Assembly (NCBI RefSeq): GCF_002097715.1 | Contig: NZ_CP020738.1 | Coordinates: 1,302,001-1,366,000, forward strand | Direction of reading: 5' to 3' | Origin: Burkholderia ubonensis subsp. mesacidophila | GTDB lineage: Bacteria; Pseudomonadota; Gammaproteobacteria; Burkholderiales; Burkholderiaceae | Length of the DNA: 64,000 nt | In this document: positions 1 through 9,410 of the stretch, piece by piece | Layout of the letters: every line of letters starts with the position of its first letter | Numbering within the stretch: position 1 is the first letter of the stretch | Program-made: the position numbers and the translations under genes | The notes under the pieces: model-generated | Database searches by the model: none | Seen by the model: the letters and a program-made list of their open reading frames with translations, nothing else | What the model was told of the DNA's origin: nothing

Positions 1-745
1 GCCCGAGGTCCTTCAGCATCAGGTTCGCGGCGAAGCCGCCGCTGTAGCCGCGCGCGGCGGGCGCCGCGGGCAGCACGCCCGGATACGGGTTGCAGCTGTC
101 CGAGCTCCAGCAGCGGCCGGTCGACGTGTTGATGATGCCGGCCAGCACCGCGGGCTCGATGCCGAGCGCCGCGCCGAGCGCCATCGCCTCCGACACGCCC
201 ATCATCGAGATGCCGAGCAGCAGGTTGTTGCAGATCTTCGCGATCTGGCCGGTGCCGGTGCCGCCGCAGTGCACGACGTTCTTCCCCATGTCGAGCAGCA
301 CCGGGCGGATCCGCTCGAACAGCGCGGTGTCCGCGCCGACCATGAAGGTCAGCGTGCCGGCCTGCGCGCCCGCGGTGCCGCCGGACACCGGCGCGTCCGC
401 AAGCGGATGGTCCTGCCGCGCGGCCGCGTCGGCGATCGCGCGCACCGTGCCGGGGTCGATCGTGCTGCAGTCGATCAGCGTCGCGCCGGCGCGGGCGCCC
501 GCGAGCACGCCGTCGTCGCCGAGATAGACCTTCTGTACGTGTGGAGCTGCCGGCAGCATCGTGATCACGAGCGTGGCGCGCGCCGCCGCGTCGCGCGGCG
601 AGCCGGCGGCCGTCGCGCCCGCGCGCACCGCGGCGTCGACCGCGTTCGCGTCGAGGTCGAACACCGTCAGCGCGTGACCGGCCTTGAGCAGGTTGGCGGC
701 CATGGGGCCGCCCATGTTGCCGAGCCCGATGAATGCGATTTCCAT
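1..745 (-). CDS. mmsB: 3-hydroxyisobutyrate dehydrogenase, 3' end outside the window
   Basis: Oxidises 3-hydroxyisobutyrate to methylmalonate semialdehyde with NAD in valine breakdown. The protein opens MEIAFIGLGNMGGPM, the Rossmann dinucleotide motif of the beta-hydroxyacid dehydrogenase family. Further on it has the DAPVSGGTAGAQAGTL substrate-loop signature and GTGQIAKICNNLLL, which carries the catalytic lysine. About 248 codons are present and the family runs near 300, so only the C-terminal end is missing. The ATG at 743-745 follows AGGAG with good spacing. It lies 16 bases downstream of mmsA, which makes the next enzyme of the pathway, so the two are almost surely cotranscribed. Confidence 0.95.
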   Translation of the reverse strand, partial: MEIAFIGLGNMGGPMAANLLKAGHALTVFDLDANAVDAAVRAGATAAGSPRDAAARATLVITMLPAAPHVQKVYLGDDGVLAGARAGATLIDCSTIDPGTVRAIADAAARQDHPLADAPVSGGTAGAQAGTLTFMVGADTALFERIRPVLLDMGKNVVHCGGTGTGQIAKICNNLLLGISMMGVSEAMALGAALGIEPAVLAGIINTSTGRCWSSDSCNPYPGVLPAAPAARGYSGGFAANLMLKDLG

Positions 746-761
746 GTTCCGGCTCCTGGCG

Positions 762-2288
762 TCAGCGCAGCGCGATCGTGGTGTTGACGCCGCCCGACGT
801 CGCGTCGTCGTCGAACCAGCGCGCGGTGACCGTCTTCGTCTGCGTATAGAACTGCACGACCTGCTTGCCGTACGGGCCGAGATCGCCGAGCTTCGAGCCG
901 CGCGAACCGGTGAAGCTGAAGTAGGGCACCGGCACCGGGATCGGGATGTTGATGCCGACCTGGCCCACGTCGATTTCGCTCTGGAACTTGCGCGCGGCCG
1001 CGCCGCTCTGCGTGAAGAGACCTACGCCGTTGCCCATCGGGTTGCGGTTGACGAGCGCGATCGCGTCGTCGAGCGTGTCGGCTTCGAGCACGACCACCAC
1101 CGGCCCGAAAATCTCTTCCTTGTAGATCGACATCTCGGTCGTCACGTCCGAGAAGATCGTCGGGCCGACGAAATTGCCCTGCTCGTAGCCCGGCACCTTC
1201 ACGTCGCGGCCGTCGAGCAGCAGCGTCGCGCCGGCCTTCACGCCTTCGTCGATCAGCCCCGTGATGCGCGCGTGCGCGGCCTTCGACACGACCGGGCCGA
1301 CGTCGGTGCCGGCCTCGTGCCCCGCGTTGACCTTCAGCTGCTTCGCCTTCTCGACGAGCTCCGGCAGCCAGTCGCGCGCCGCGCCCACCAGCACGACCAC
1401 CGACGTCGCCATGCAGCGCTGGCCCGCCGCGCCGAAGCCCGCGCCGGCGAGCGCGTTCAGCGTCTGCTCGCGATGCGCGTCCGGCAGCACGACCGCGTGG
1501 TTCTTCGCGCCCATCATCGACTGCACGCGCTTGCCGTGCTCGCTGCCGAGGTTGTACACGTGCGTGCCGACGCGCGTCGAGCCGACGAACGAGATCGCCT
1601 TCACGTCCGGATGCGTGCACAGCCGGTCGACCGCGACCTTGCCGCCGTGCACCACGTTCAGCACGCCCGGCGGCACGCCGGCCTCGATCGCGAGCTCGAC
1701 GAGCTGCATCGTCGACAGCGGATCCTGCTCCGACGGCTTCAGCACGAACGTGTTGCCGCACACGATCGCCATCGGGAACATCCACAGCGGGATCATCCCG
1801 GGGAAGTTGAACGGCGTGATGCCCGCGCACACGCCGATCGGCTGGCGCAGCGTGTAGGTGTCGACGCCGCCCGCGACGTTCTCCGCGAATTCGCCGAGCT
1901 GCAGCGTGCCGATCGAGCACGCGTGCTCGACCACTTCGAGGCCGCGGAAGATGTCGCCCTGCGCGTCGGGCAGCGTCTTGCCCTGTTCGGCGGTCAGCGT
2001 CTTCGCGATGCGTTCGAGGTTGCGCCGCACCAGGTCCTGGAACTTCAGCATGATGCGCATGCGCGCACCGATCGGCGTGGTCTTCCAGGTCTGGAACGCG
2101 CGCTGCGCGGACGCGATCGCGGCGTCGACCTCGTCGACGGTCGCATACGGCACGCGGCCGATCGTTTCCTGCGTCGCGGGGTTGACGATGTCGCCCCATT
2201 CGCGGGTCTGCGATTCGACGAACTGGCCGTCGATCAGCAGTTTGGCGGTGGGCAGCGCGACGGTGGCTTGAGGTACGGCGGCGTTCAT
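762..2288 (-). CDS. mmsA: Methylmalonate-semialdehyde dehydrogenase (CoA-acylating)
   Basis: Converts methylmalonate semialdehyde to propionyl-CoA in valine catabolism. It is a 508-aa aldehyde dehydrogenase-fold protein with the family-typical [14 protein letters not shown] segment (about 159-172), [12 protein letters not shown]-site segment (233-241) and the catalytic Cys292 in [10 protein letters not shown]. The C-terminal FTGSRGS and KTVTARWF segments also fit MmsA. A GTG two codons upstream (2294) is in frame, but the ATG at 2286-2288 has GGAG at the right distance and is preferred. It forms an operon with mmsB downstream, and an MHS-type permease gene lies about 100 bases upstream on the same strand. 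Confidence 0.95.
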   Translation of the reverse strand: MNAAVPQATVALPTAKLLIDGQFVESQTREWGDIVNPATQETIGRVPYATVDEVDAAIASAQRAFQTWKTTPIGARMRIMLKFQDLVRRNLERIAKTLTAEQGKTLPDAQGDIFRGLEVVEHACSIGTLQLGEFAENVAGGVDTYTLRQPIGVCAGITPFNFPGMIPLWMFPMAIVCGNTFVLKPSEQDPLSTMQLVELAIEAGVPPGVLNVVHGGKVAVDRLCTHPDVKAISFVGSTRVGTHVYNLGSEHGKRVQSMMGAKNHAVVLPDAHREQTLNALAGAGFGAAGQRCMATSVVVLVGAARDWLPELVEKAKQLKVNAGHEAGTDVGPVVSKAAHARITGLIDEGVKAGATLLLDGRDVKVPGYEQGNFVGPTIFSDVTTEMSIYKEEIFGPVVVVLEADTLDDAIALVNRNPMGNGVGLFTQSGAAARKFQSEIDVGQVGINIPIPVPVPYFSFTGSRGSKLGDLGPYGKQVVQFYTQTKTVTARWFDDDATSGGVNTTIALR

Positions 2289-2388
2289 GAACACTCTCCG
2301 AAAGTAGCGGTAAGGCGATGAAAGGAGGCGCCCGCGGCCGCCGCGCGTGCAGGGCGGCCGGCAGACAAACAGGATGTGGGGTGCGCGG

Positions 2389-3708
2389 TCAGTCGCGCGC
2401 GCTGCGCATCAGCCCCGTGCAGATCAGCGCGAACACGCCGAGCCCGACCAGGTAGGCGATCACGTAATGCGGCTGGCCGCCGCCCGTCTTCAGCAGCGAC
2501 GTCGCGATCATCGGCGCGAAGCCGCCGCCGAGCACGCCGGCGAGCTGCACCGACAGCGAGATGCCGCTGTAGCGGATCTCCGCCGGGAACTGCTTCGCGA
2601 ACAGCAGCGACTCCGGCGCGTACAGGATCGGGAACACGACGCCGAGGCCCAGCACGATCGCCCACCACGCGAGCGACGTCTGCCGCGTGCCGAGCATCAT
2701 GAAGAACGGCGCGACGAACGCGCACATCAGCACGAGGCCGATCGCGAACATCCGGCGCTGGCCGATGCGGTCGCTCAGGTGGCCGCACAGCGGCATCGTC
2801 ACGAGCGACAGCGCGGCGCCCGCCGTGATCGCCTCCAGCATGGCGGCCTTCGGCAGGTGCAGCTGCTGGGTCGCATACGCGAGCGCGAACGTGACGACCA
2901 TGTAGAACCACGTGTTCTCGGCGGCGCGCGCGCCGACGATCGTCAGCACTTCGCGCGGATGCCGGCGGATCGCCTCGAGCACCGGCGACTTCACCGCCTT
3001 GCCCTGGTGCTTCATCTTCTCGAAGTCCGGCGATTCGGGCACCTTCGCGCGGATGAACGCGCCGAGACCGACCAGCGCGATGCTCGCGAGGAACGGGATG
3101 CGCCAGCCCCACGACAGCATGTCCGCCTCGGGCAGTGCGGCCACCGCCGTCATCGCGAGCGACGACAGGATCAGGCCGAGCCCGACGCCCGTCTGCGGCA
3201 GGCTGCCGAACAGCCCCTTGCGGCCCGCGGGCGCATGCTCGACCGCCATCAGCACCGCGCCGCCCCATTCGCCGCCGACCGCCATCCCCTGCAGGAAGCG
3301 CATCGCGATCAGGAGGGCGGCCGCCCAGTAGCCGATGCTGTCGTACGACGGGATCAGCCCGATGACCATGCTCGGCACGCCCATCAGCAGCAGCGTGACC
3401 ATCAGCATCGACTTGCGGCCGATGCGGTCGCCGAAGTGGCCGAACACGATGCCGCCCATCGGCCGGCCGATGAAGCCGACCGCGAACGTGCCGAAGGCGG
3501 CCAGCGTGCCGACGACGGGATCGAGCGACGGGAAGAAGATGCGGTTGAAGACCAGCGCGGCGGCCGTGCCGTACAGGAAGAAGTCGTACCACTCGACTGT
3601 CGTGCCGGTCATGCTGGCCCAGCCGGCCAGCAGGTGGTCCTTCGCGGTTCGGGCGGGAGCGGGCGCGGCAAGCTCCGCGTGCTCGTCAAGGGTGGATCGG
3701 GTCTGCAT
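2389..3708 (-). CDS. MFS permease of the metabolite:H+ symporter (MHS) type
   Basis: A 439-aa inner-membrane permease with about twelve hydrophobic segments. The start of TM1 ([18 protein letters not shown]), the [17 protein letters not shown] loop after TM2 and the [18 protein letters not shown] segment are typical of the MHS branch of the major facilitator superfamily (relatives of KgtP, ProP and ShiA). These import organic acids or betaines by proton symport. The substrate cannot be read from sequence. Position directly upstream of mmsA-mmsB on the same strand suggests a branched-chain acid or related intermediate, which is inference. The ATG follows GGAG. The divergent LysR gene at 3871 is the likely regulator. 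Confidence 0.9.
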   Translation of the reverse strand: MQTRSTLDEHAELAAPAPARTAKDHLLAGWASMTGTTVEWYDFFLYGTAAALVFNRIFFPSLDPVVGTLAAFGTFAVGFIGRPMGGIVFGHFGDRIGRKSMLMVTLLLMGVPSMVIGLIPSYDSIGYWAAALLIAMRFLQGMAVGGEWGGAVLMAVEHAPAGRKGLFGSLPQTGVGLGLILSSLAMTAVAALPEADMLSWGWRIPFLASIALVGLGAFIRAKVPESPDFEKMKHQGKAVKSPVLEAIRRHPREVLTIVGARAAENTWFYMVVTFALAYATQQLHLPKAAMLEAITAGAALSLVTMPLCGHLSDRIGQRRMFAIGLVLMCAFVAPFFMMLGTRQTSLAWWAIVLGLGVVFPILYAPESLLFAKQFPAEIRYSGISLSVQLAGVLGGGFAPMIATSLLKTGGGQPHYVIAYLVGLGVFALICTGLMRSARD

Positions 3709-3811
3709 GGCGTCTCCATCGTTATTTGCCCGCGGCTCGTGGTCCGCAGGTCACGGTCGAGTATAGTTATGCGCAGAATCCTGTAGTACCGACAAAGAAA
3801 CCGGTTGGATG

Positions 3812-3823
3812 TGCAAATTTGCA
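3812..3823. promoter_or_regulatory. Perfect 12-bp palindrome between the permease and LysR genes
   Basis: TGCAAATTTGCA reads identically on both strands. It lies in the 162-bp divergent intergenic region about 100 bases from the permease start and 48 bases from the preferred LysR start. AT-rich dyads at this place are the usual binding sites of LysR regulators. Assignment as the operator is inference. Confidence 0.45.
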
Positions 3824-3870
3824 TATCGACGGCCGGCCCGGAGACCCTGCCACCCGAACCTCGCCTGCCG

Positions 3871-4830
3871 ATGCGACACCACCCCGAGCCGGTATCCGGC
3901 AACCTGAACTGGGACGACCTGCGGTTTTTCCTGGAAGTGGCGCGCACGCAGCGCGCGAGCGGCGCCGCGAAGCGCCTCGGCGTCGACTACACGACCGTCG
4001 CCCGGCGCATCCGCGCGCTGGAGGAGGCGATGGGCACGCTGCTGTTCGACAAGTCGCGCTCCGGCGGCTTCGTGCTGACCGCCGAAGGGCAGCGGCTCGT
4101 CGCGTATGCGGACGCGATGGAGACGACCGTGCAGTCGGCCTGCGACCAGGTCGCCAATACCGGGCATGCGTTGTCCGGCCACGTGCGGATCGGCTCGACG
4201 GAAGGCTTCGGGTGCTTTTTTCTCGCGCCGCAGCTTGCGCAGTTTCGCGCCGCGCATCCGCACGTGACGGTCGACCTGCTGCCGGTGCCGCACTTCGTCA
4301 GCCTGACGAAGCGCGAGGCCGATCTTGCGATCACGCTCGAGCGGCCTGACCGGGGGCCTTATGTGTGCACGAAGCTGTGCGACTACCAGTTGCGGCTTTA
4401 TGCGACGCGCGAGTATCTGGCGAGTCATGCGCCGATTGCGGACGTGAGCGATCTTGCCTCGCATACGTTCATCAGCTACGTCGACGATCTCGCGTTCAGC
4501 AGCGAGCTGCTGTATCTGGAACGCGCGGTGCCCGGCGCGACGGCCGGGCTGCGCACGACGAGCGTGATCGCGCAGTATTTCGCGGCGCTGCAGGGCGGGG
4601 GGCTGGCGATCCTGCCGTGCTTCATCGCCGCGCAGCAGCCGGCGCTCGTGCCGGTGTTGGCGGATGAGGTCGTCGTGACGCGGTGCTTCTGGCTGACTTG
4701 CCGAGAGGATTTGCGGAAGTTGCGGCGGGTGACTGCGCTGTGGGATTACCTGCGGGCGGCGGCTGATGCAAATCGGGGGCTGCTGGCGGGGGAGTCGGGG
4801 GAGATGCGCTTTGTTGGGGCGCCAGATTAG
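3871..4830 (+). CDS. LysR-family transcriptional regulator
   Basis: About 319 aa. An N-terminal winged helix (NLNWDDLRFFLEVARTQRASGAAKRLGVDYTTVARRIRALEEAMG in overview, residues about 9-55) is followed by a periplasmic-binding-protein-like effector domain. The DDLRFFLEVART opening and the TVARRIRALE recognition helix are the group close to GcvA/AmpR-type LysR proteins. A TTG at 3805 is in frame, but the ATG at 3871 places the HTH at the usual distance from the N terminus. It is divergent from the permease-mmsA-mmsB genes and likely controls them. Confidence 0.85.
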   Translation: MRHHPEPVSGNLNWDDLRFFLEVARTQRASGAAKRLGVDYTTVARRIRALEEAMGTLLFDKSRSGGFVLTAEGQRLVAYADAMETTVQSACDQVANTGHALSGHVRIGSTEGFGCFFLAPQLAQFRAAHPHVTVDLLPVPHFVSLTKREADLAITLERPDRGPYVCTKLCDYQLRLYATREYLASHAPIADVSDLASHTFISYVDDLAFSSELLYLERAVPGATAGLRTTSVIAQYFAALQGGGLAILPCFIAAQQPALVPVLADEVVVTRCFWLTCREDLRKLRRVTALWDYLRAAADANRGLLAGESGEMRFVGAPD

Positions 4831-4932
4831 CTGTCGGGATTCGCTTGATCGGATCGGATGTGGATCTGCCAAAAGAAAGCGAAGCCATATTTGCGGCCGG
4901 GGATGGGCTGAAGCCGGCGATCCCGGTCGCCG

Positions 4933-5661
4933 TCATGGCACGCTCGTCGCCGACGAAACGGCATGACCCAGCGACACGTAGCCCTGGTGCAATAGCGACT
5001 CGATCGTCGCCCAATCGTTTTCGGTGACGCTGCCTGCCTCCGCTCGGGCATCGCGCAACAGCATCGCCTGCGCACGCAGCCGGCCAAACTCGGACGTCTC
5101 GCGCGGCGGCACCATGTATAGCGCGGCCGCCGCTGCCGCGCATGCATCTGACAATGCGCCGGGCGGATAACGGTCGCGCTGACGGTGCACGATCCACCAT
5201 TCCAGCTCGAGCGTCGCCGCGGGAGCGACGGCGAAACTGCGATTCCCCGTGTTGCGGATCAGCGTGAAGTAAGTCTTCAGCGCCGGCAGCGCTTTCACGT
5301 AATCGCTGCGCGCGTTGCCTTCCTTGAACGTGAATGCTGCCGAGGCGCCGTAATAGGCGCCGGCATACGACCTCAGCCACGGAAAGTGATATTGCGTGCG
5401 CAGCGACTCGGCCAGCTGAAGAAAGAGCGCGATGGGTCGACGGTCATAGTAGGAACGCCATATCTGCGTCTCGAGCGTTCCGGTCGCGATCGGATCGAAC
5501 CGGCTCAGGTCTCGATGCAGCGGCCAGAAAAGATCGGCGGCGACGTAACCTGCCAGAACGACAACGAACACGAGCGCCATGCGACGCCAGTGCGTCGACG
5601 TGGCGGCGAATGTTTCCCGGTGATGTCGCGCGCCGTGATGGATGCGTCCGGTCGGCTTCAT
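4933..5661 (-). CDS. Hypothetical protein with one N-terminal membrane segment
   Basis: A 242-aa protein I do not recognise. After a basic N terminus with several histidines there is one transmembrane helix (about residues 28-46, MALVFVVVLAGYVAADLFW). The rest is soluble, helix-rich, and would face the periplasm. Notable residues include FHFPWLRSYAGAYYGASAAFTFKEG-like aromatic stretches and an ELEWWIVHRQRDRYPPG segment. It converges with the LysR gene and ends 102 bases from it. Codon use is like the rest of the chromosome, so it is a plausible real gene with no assigned role. Confidence 0.6.
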   Translation of the reverse strand: MKPTGRIHHGARHHRETFAATSTHWRRMALVFVVVLAGYVAADLFWPLHRDLSRFDPIATGTLETQIWRSYYDRRPIALFLQLAESLRTQYHFPWLRSYAGAYYGASAAFTFKEGNARSDYVKALPALKTYFTLIRNTGNRSFAVAPAATLELEWWIVHRQRDRYPPGALSDACAAAAAALYMVPPRETSEFGRLRAQAMLLRDARAEAGSVTENDWATIESLLHQGYVSLGHAVSSATSVP

Positions 5662-5698
5662 CCCGAATCGTGCCGAAGTCGAACGTGTATGGGGTGGT

Positions 5699-5980
5699 TT
5701 ACTTCATGAAGCGCCCGAAGACCTCGCCCAGTTCGGCATCTTCGACCACCGGCGCGATATCGAGCTCCATCAGGTCGCTCCACATGTACGCGAATTCGGT
5801 CAGCGTCTTCGCATCGTCGGTCTCGAGCAAATCGAACCCGCCGCTCAGATCCGCCCGCGTCCACCGGCCGAGCAGCTTGACGCCCGCTGGCGGAAGTCCG
5901 CCGGTCTTCTGGAATCGCTCGATGGCTTCCGCCCGGGATAGCGTGTCCGGGGCCCATGTGAACGTCAGCATGAATTTCAT
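5699..5980 (-). CDS. DUF3303-like small protein
   Basis: A 93-aa protein opening MKFMLTFTWAPDTL, with the GRWTRADLSGGFDLLETDDAKTL core expected of the DUF3303 family, ferredoxin-like-fold proteins of unknown function. The start has a strong GGGAGG ribosome site. It is 37 bases upstream of the hypothetical membrane protein on the same strand, so the two may be cotranscribed. Confidence 0.75.
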   Translation of the reverse strand: MKFMLTFTWAPDTLSRAEAIERFQKTGGLPPAGVKLLGRWTRADLSGGFDLLETDDAKTLTEFAYMWSDLMELDIAPVVEDAELGEVFGRFMK

Positions 5981-6379
5981 GGCTTACCTCCCGGCGGAGC
6001 GAATTGGCTGAATTCATTTTAGGCAACCGGATTCACCCACTGCCAGGGAGACAGGCATCCGTAAGGGTGATTTTCGTCGCTCGGGTTTCGGCGACATGTC
6101 ATTCGATTCGCGCCGTCCGCCGTACCCAATCAGCCGATGAATCGATCACACGCGCGTCGTGCCGTGGAATGGCCGCTCGTTGGCCCGTACCCGCCAATGC
6201 GCCGGGGAAACTGCCTCCTTTTGGCTCGTGGATCTTTGGAGTGTTTTTCCATTCTGCTATACCCAATGCATGAGCTGTGCGCGGCCCACGCGCTACACGG
6301 CGAGTCGGCGCCCGTTGCGACGGGAGCGACCCCAGGGCAAAACATCGGTGGGAACCGCTTCTTCGGGGTGGAGACTGAC
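5981..6379. other. Intergenic region ahead of the DsrE cluster
   Basis: About 400 bases between the divergent DUF3303 gene and the first DsrE gene. Open frames here have no ribosome site and no recognisable protein. It must hold promoters for both directions. I see no clear operator or RNA element. Confidence 0.4.
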
Positions 6380-6706
6380 ATGGCAAATTACTTGTTCGTA
6401 GAATCGCGCGATCCATATGGTGGCGGGGATACCCGGTACGTCGATGAACTGGTCCGGGGCGTATGCCAGAGGGGCAACACGGTCACGCTGTTCCTGGTTC
6501 AGAACGGCGTGCTTTCCACTCGCCCGGGTGCGAAATTCAGTGAACGCTATGCGGATCTGACGCGCAGCGGCATCACGATCCTTGCCGATGAATTCTCCCT
6601 GCGCGAACGGGCGATCGAACGGCTGGCGGAAGGTGTCCAGAAGGCGGACATCGGCCAACTCGTGGATCTTCTGTTTGTGGCTGGGACCAAGGCCATTTGG
6701 CATTGA
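6380..6706 (+). CDS. DsrE-like protein 1 of 3
   Basis: A 108-aa protein with the alternating beta-alpha pattern of the DsrE/TusD fold (ANYLFVESRDPY, then GNTVTLFLVQNGVL, then GITILADEFSLRERAI). It contains one cysteine (residue 29) that is not at the usual active-site place, so it may be a non-catalytic or DsrH/TusB-like subunit. A longer in-frame start at 6137 exists, but the ATG at 6380 follows GGAG and begins the recognisable fold. It is followed after 19 bases by a second DsrE-like gene. Confidence 0.75.
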   Translation: MANYLFVESRDPYGGGDTRYVDELVRGVCQRGNTVTLFLVQNGVLSTRPGAKFSERYADLTRSGITILADEFSLRERAIERLAEGVQKADIGQLVDLLFVAGTKAIWH

Positions 6707-6725
6707 AGCCAGCAAGGAGAACGTA

Positions 6726-7139
6726 ATGGCTACCGGTAAGAAATTGACCCTGGCGCTGATGGATCCCCCGTATGAGAAGGCAGCGAGCACCACGGCGCTG
6801 CGCATCGTCGATGCGGCGCTGCGTCGGGGGCACGACGTCACGGTGTTCGCCTATGAAGGCGCGGTCAACCTGACCATGAAGGCGCAAGCTCCGCATGCCA
6901 ATCCGGTCAAGGGCACATCCGTGGAGGAGGAGGATCACCCCACGACCCGGGACTGGGTGGCAGCCCTGTTTCAACTCGCGGGCCAGCAGGGTGCCAAGCT
7001 CGATTGGATCAACTGCGGCCTGTGCGTGGACGAACGCGGCGCAGGCGACTGGATAGAAGGGCCCCGTCGAGGCAGTCCGAAGGATTTTCTCGAATCGGCG
7101 ACGCAGAGCGACGCCGTGCTGGTCATCCCGACGAAATAG
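6726..7139 (+). CDS. DsrE/DsrF-like protein 2 of 3
   Basis: A 137-aa DsrE-fold protein: LTLALMDPPYEKAASTTALRI is strand 1 and helix 1, followed by HDVTVFAYEGAVNL. A cysteine pair in NCGLCVDERG lies near the position of the sulfur-carrying cysteine of TusD/DsrE. In this family such cysteines relay sulfane sulfur for tRNA thiolation or sulfur oxidation, but the pathway here is unknown. AGGAG precedes the ATG. It sits in a three-gene cluster of related proteins. Confidence 0.8.
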   Translation: MATGKKLTLALMDPPYEKAASTTALRIVDAALRRGHDVTVFAYEGAVNLTMKAQAPHANPVKGTSVEEEDHPTTRDWVAALFQLAGQQGAKLDWINCGLCVDERGAGDWIEGPRRGSPKDFLESATQSDAVLVIPTK

Positions 7140-7149
7140 GAGCCGCGCC

Positions 7150-7530
7150 ATGAAAGTCCTGAGCATTGTTGAGACAGCGTACCGGGCTACCCTGGAAGAA
7201 CAGGATGACACCATCCTGTGGCTGAACCATGTGCTGAAAAACGCAGGCGCGGACATCAGCCTGCTGCTGTGCAGGAGCGCAGTGAATTACGCGGTTCGCG
7301 GGCAGGATGCCACCGGTCTTGTTTTCGGCGCGCGCCGGCAGGCCCACCCGCCGGCGCTCGACAAGGATCTTGAGAAGATGATCGGCGCCGGCGTTGCCGT
7401 GTATGCGATCAGCGAGGACATGCGCGACTGTGGACTGTCGCAGGACGATGTCGTCGGCGGCCTCACGCCGCTCGCGCGTGCCGAGATTCCCGCCTTGTTC
7501 GATCGCTTCGATCAGGTCTGGCACTGGTAA
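7150..7530 (+). CDS. DsrE-like protein 3 of 3
   Basis: A 126-aa DsrE-fold protein (MKVLSIVETAYRATLEEQDDT start, then GADISLLLCRSAVNYAV). It has a cysteine in the YAISEDMRDCGLSQDDVV segment, where DsrE/TusD proteins carry the reactive cysteine, and the usual hydrophobic-rich sheet. The start follows AGGAG by a few bases and begins 10 bases after the previous stop, so translation is tightly linked. Together the three genes resemble a DsrEFH-like set in number, though not in sequence detail. No dsrAB, tusA or tusE gene is nearby. Confidence 0.8.
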   Translation: MKVLSIVETAYRATLEEQDDTILWLNHVLKNAGADISLLLCRSAVNYAVRGQDATGLVFGARRQAHPPALDKDLEKMIGAGVAVYAISEDMRDCGLSQDDVVGGLTPLARAEIPALFDRFDQVWHW

Positions 7531-7829
7531 TCGCGTAACGCATTCGGTGGACAGGGGCGAATCGTTGTGTTCGCTCGCAACTGTTGTGGGGGCATGAGCG
7601 GGGCACCTTACCTGCATCCGGGTGTGCCGCTCATGGACGGTCGGTTCTCCCGGCAGACACGTTGATCCGATCGCATCGGGATGTCGCGAAATGCCGGACG
7701 CAACGGTAGTTGCGTGGCGCGTTGCAGTGTCGTGCGGATTGCCGCGATGGCCGAGGTTGCCGGCAGCTGCACGTTGGCGCCGCAGTGGCGTGCTACGATC
7801 GACGCGATCCGACTTCCACCCGGTGCGCA

Positions 7830-8456
7830 ATGACGACGCTGTATGAATTGCTTGGTGTGCGCGAGGACGCCTCCGACGAGGAAATCAAGCGCGGCTACCG
7901 AAAGGCCGCGATGAAAGCGCATCCCGACCGCAACGTCGGGGGTGAAGCGACTGCGCATGCGCGGTTTCAGGAGATCAAGGAGGCTTACGCGATTCTCTCG
8001 GACCCCGCGCAGCGCCGCGTCTATGACACCGTCTATGCGGAGGAGATGCTTCGTCACGCTCGGCTGCGCGAAGAAGAGGAGCGGTTGCAGGCGGAGCGCG
8101 ATGCGGAATACGCGCGATTTGTGACGCTGGCGATGCGTTTTGCCGAGCAGGGGCACAACCGCGATGTCGTGTTCGGTGTGTTGCTCGGACGTGATTGTGA
8201 AGAGGCGCTTGCGGAACGCATTGCCGGCAGTGTGGTTGAGTTGCATGCGTCGCGGCAGGCGGGGGCGTTACGGGATGCGCAGAGTGACGAGTCGGTTCCA
8301 CAACACGATGAGGGCGCGGCGCAGACTGTGTCGCCTCGAGACGCACCGGCGCCGGAGCACGCGCCGAAGGATGACGCCCGAAAGAGCGACGAACGCGCGG
8401 TGCATACGGATTTTTTTAGCGTGCTGTGGCACAGCATGTTCGGAATGCGCCAGTGA
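7830..8456 (+). CDS. J-domain (DnaJ-like) protein
   Basis: A 208-aa protein with an N-terminal J domain (residues 1-66) holding the HPD motif at 31-33, which stimulates Hsp70 ATPase. It lacks the Gly/Phe, zinc-finger and C-terminal domains of DnaJ. A charged helix rich in Glu and Arg (about 70-100) and a low-complexity Asp/Ala/Pro tail follow. It is therefore a type III J protein that probably directs DnaK to a specific client. The in-frame extension upstream to 7710 lacks a J-domain relation. No partner gene is adjacent. Confidence 0.85.
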   Translation: MTTLYELLGVREDASDEEIKRGYRKAAMKAHPDRNVGGEATAHARFQEIKEAYAILSDPAQRRVYDTVYAEEMLRHARLREEEERLQAERDAEYARFVTLAMRFAEQGHNRDVVFGVLLGRDCEEALAERIAGSVVELHASRQAGALRDAQSDESVPQHDEGAAQTVSPRDAPAPEHAPKDDARKSDERAVHTDFFSVLWHSMFGMRQ

Positions 8457-8606
8457 ATCCCGCGCGATCGATGCCGGGTTCAGGAAGTTTTCCTTAATCA
8501 CACGCTTCGCACGATGACGGCTGTCGGGTGCTGACCGGTCGTGCCTTGCCGCAAGTGTCTACAGCTTCCTCCCAATAGGCAATGGCAAGCTTCGTTCGCC
8601 ACTGCC

Positions 8607-9029
8607 TCAATCAGGTTTTTCGGCGACGATTGCCGCAATCAGTGGCCTTGTGTATTTCTCAGCCGGGTCGATGTGGCGCTCACCAGGTCGGAAGAACTCC
8701 CCTGCATCGAAAGCGAGAAAGACGTCCCAGAACAGAGGTGGCCACGTATCGCGTTGAGCTACCGCGTCCGAGTACACTTTTTCGACCAAGATATTCACGA
8801 TTGAGTCACAAAAGGCGAAGGATAGTTTCCCATCGTGATACCCACGGGCAAGCGCGAGAGCGAGCGCATCGAATCTCTCCGGTTTCACCTCTCCGAGCGG
8901 GCCTGTGCATTGCGCCATACACTCCTGCGAAATATGGAACTGGTCCGGGTCCTCTTCATAGCGGCTGAGCAACGAGACGACAAATGCGTGCGGATCGAAG
9001 TCGGGAAGTCGCTGTTCAAAGTTGCTCAC
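8607..9029 (-). CDS. Hypothetical protein, 140 aa
   Basis: Not recognised. It starts with GTG (9027-9029) and reads MSNFEQRLPDFDPHAF. It is acidic and aromatic-rich (a WPPLFWDVFLAFDAGEFF segment) and has three cysteines. Size, acidity and lack of a signal peptide would fit a small regulatory or immunity-type cytosolic protein, but nothing proves this. It is on the same strand as, and 381 bases downstream of, the NACHT gene, inside the same AT-richer stretch. Confidence 0.5.
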   Translation of the reverse strand: MSNFEQRLPDFDPHAFVVSLLSRYEEDPDQFHISQECMAQCTGPLGEVKPERFDALALALARGYHDGKLSFAFCDSIVNILVEKVYSDAVAQRDTWPPLFWDVFLAFDAGEFFRPGERHIDPAEKYTRPLIAAIVAEKPD

Positions 9030-9410
9030 GAAGGTAATAAATTGGCTGAGGTTGTCTTGAGTTTAGCAGTGAGGTGTGCACCGACGGTGTTGCCCCTGTA
9101 AATCAGGACACTCGGGCACCGTCAAGTTGAAGATGCAGTGGCCTGCCGGAATTCCCGAGGCGAGCGGTATTTCAATGCTTTATGTGTATAAGGCTGGACT
9201 AGATCAAACAGACAGCGTCAGACCGTCTGCCTCAGTTCGGCCACGAGGAGTCACTCGCTCGACCGAAAGGTACGGCCTGAATTCCACGCGTTTCGGTCAT
9301 TCACGTAGTTGGACGCAGAGGACGCTTTCTAACAAGGCGCCCGATCGCATCCAACATCTGCTCGCCGGCTGATTTTTCTGCATCAATCGACCGCACCAGC
9401 CTATAGTCAC
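9030..9410. other. Intergenic region between the 140-aa gene and the NACHT gene
   Basis: About 380 bases of moderately AT-rich DNA with no supported gene. Short frames here lack ribosome sites. It must carry the promoter of the 140-aa gene unless that is cotranscribed with the NACHT gene. Confidence 0.4.
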
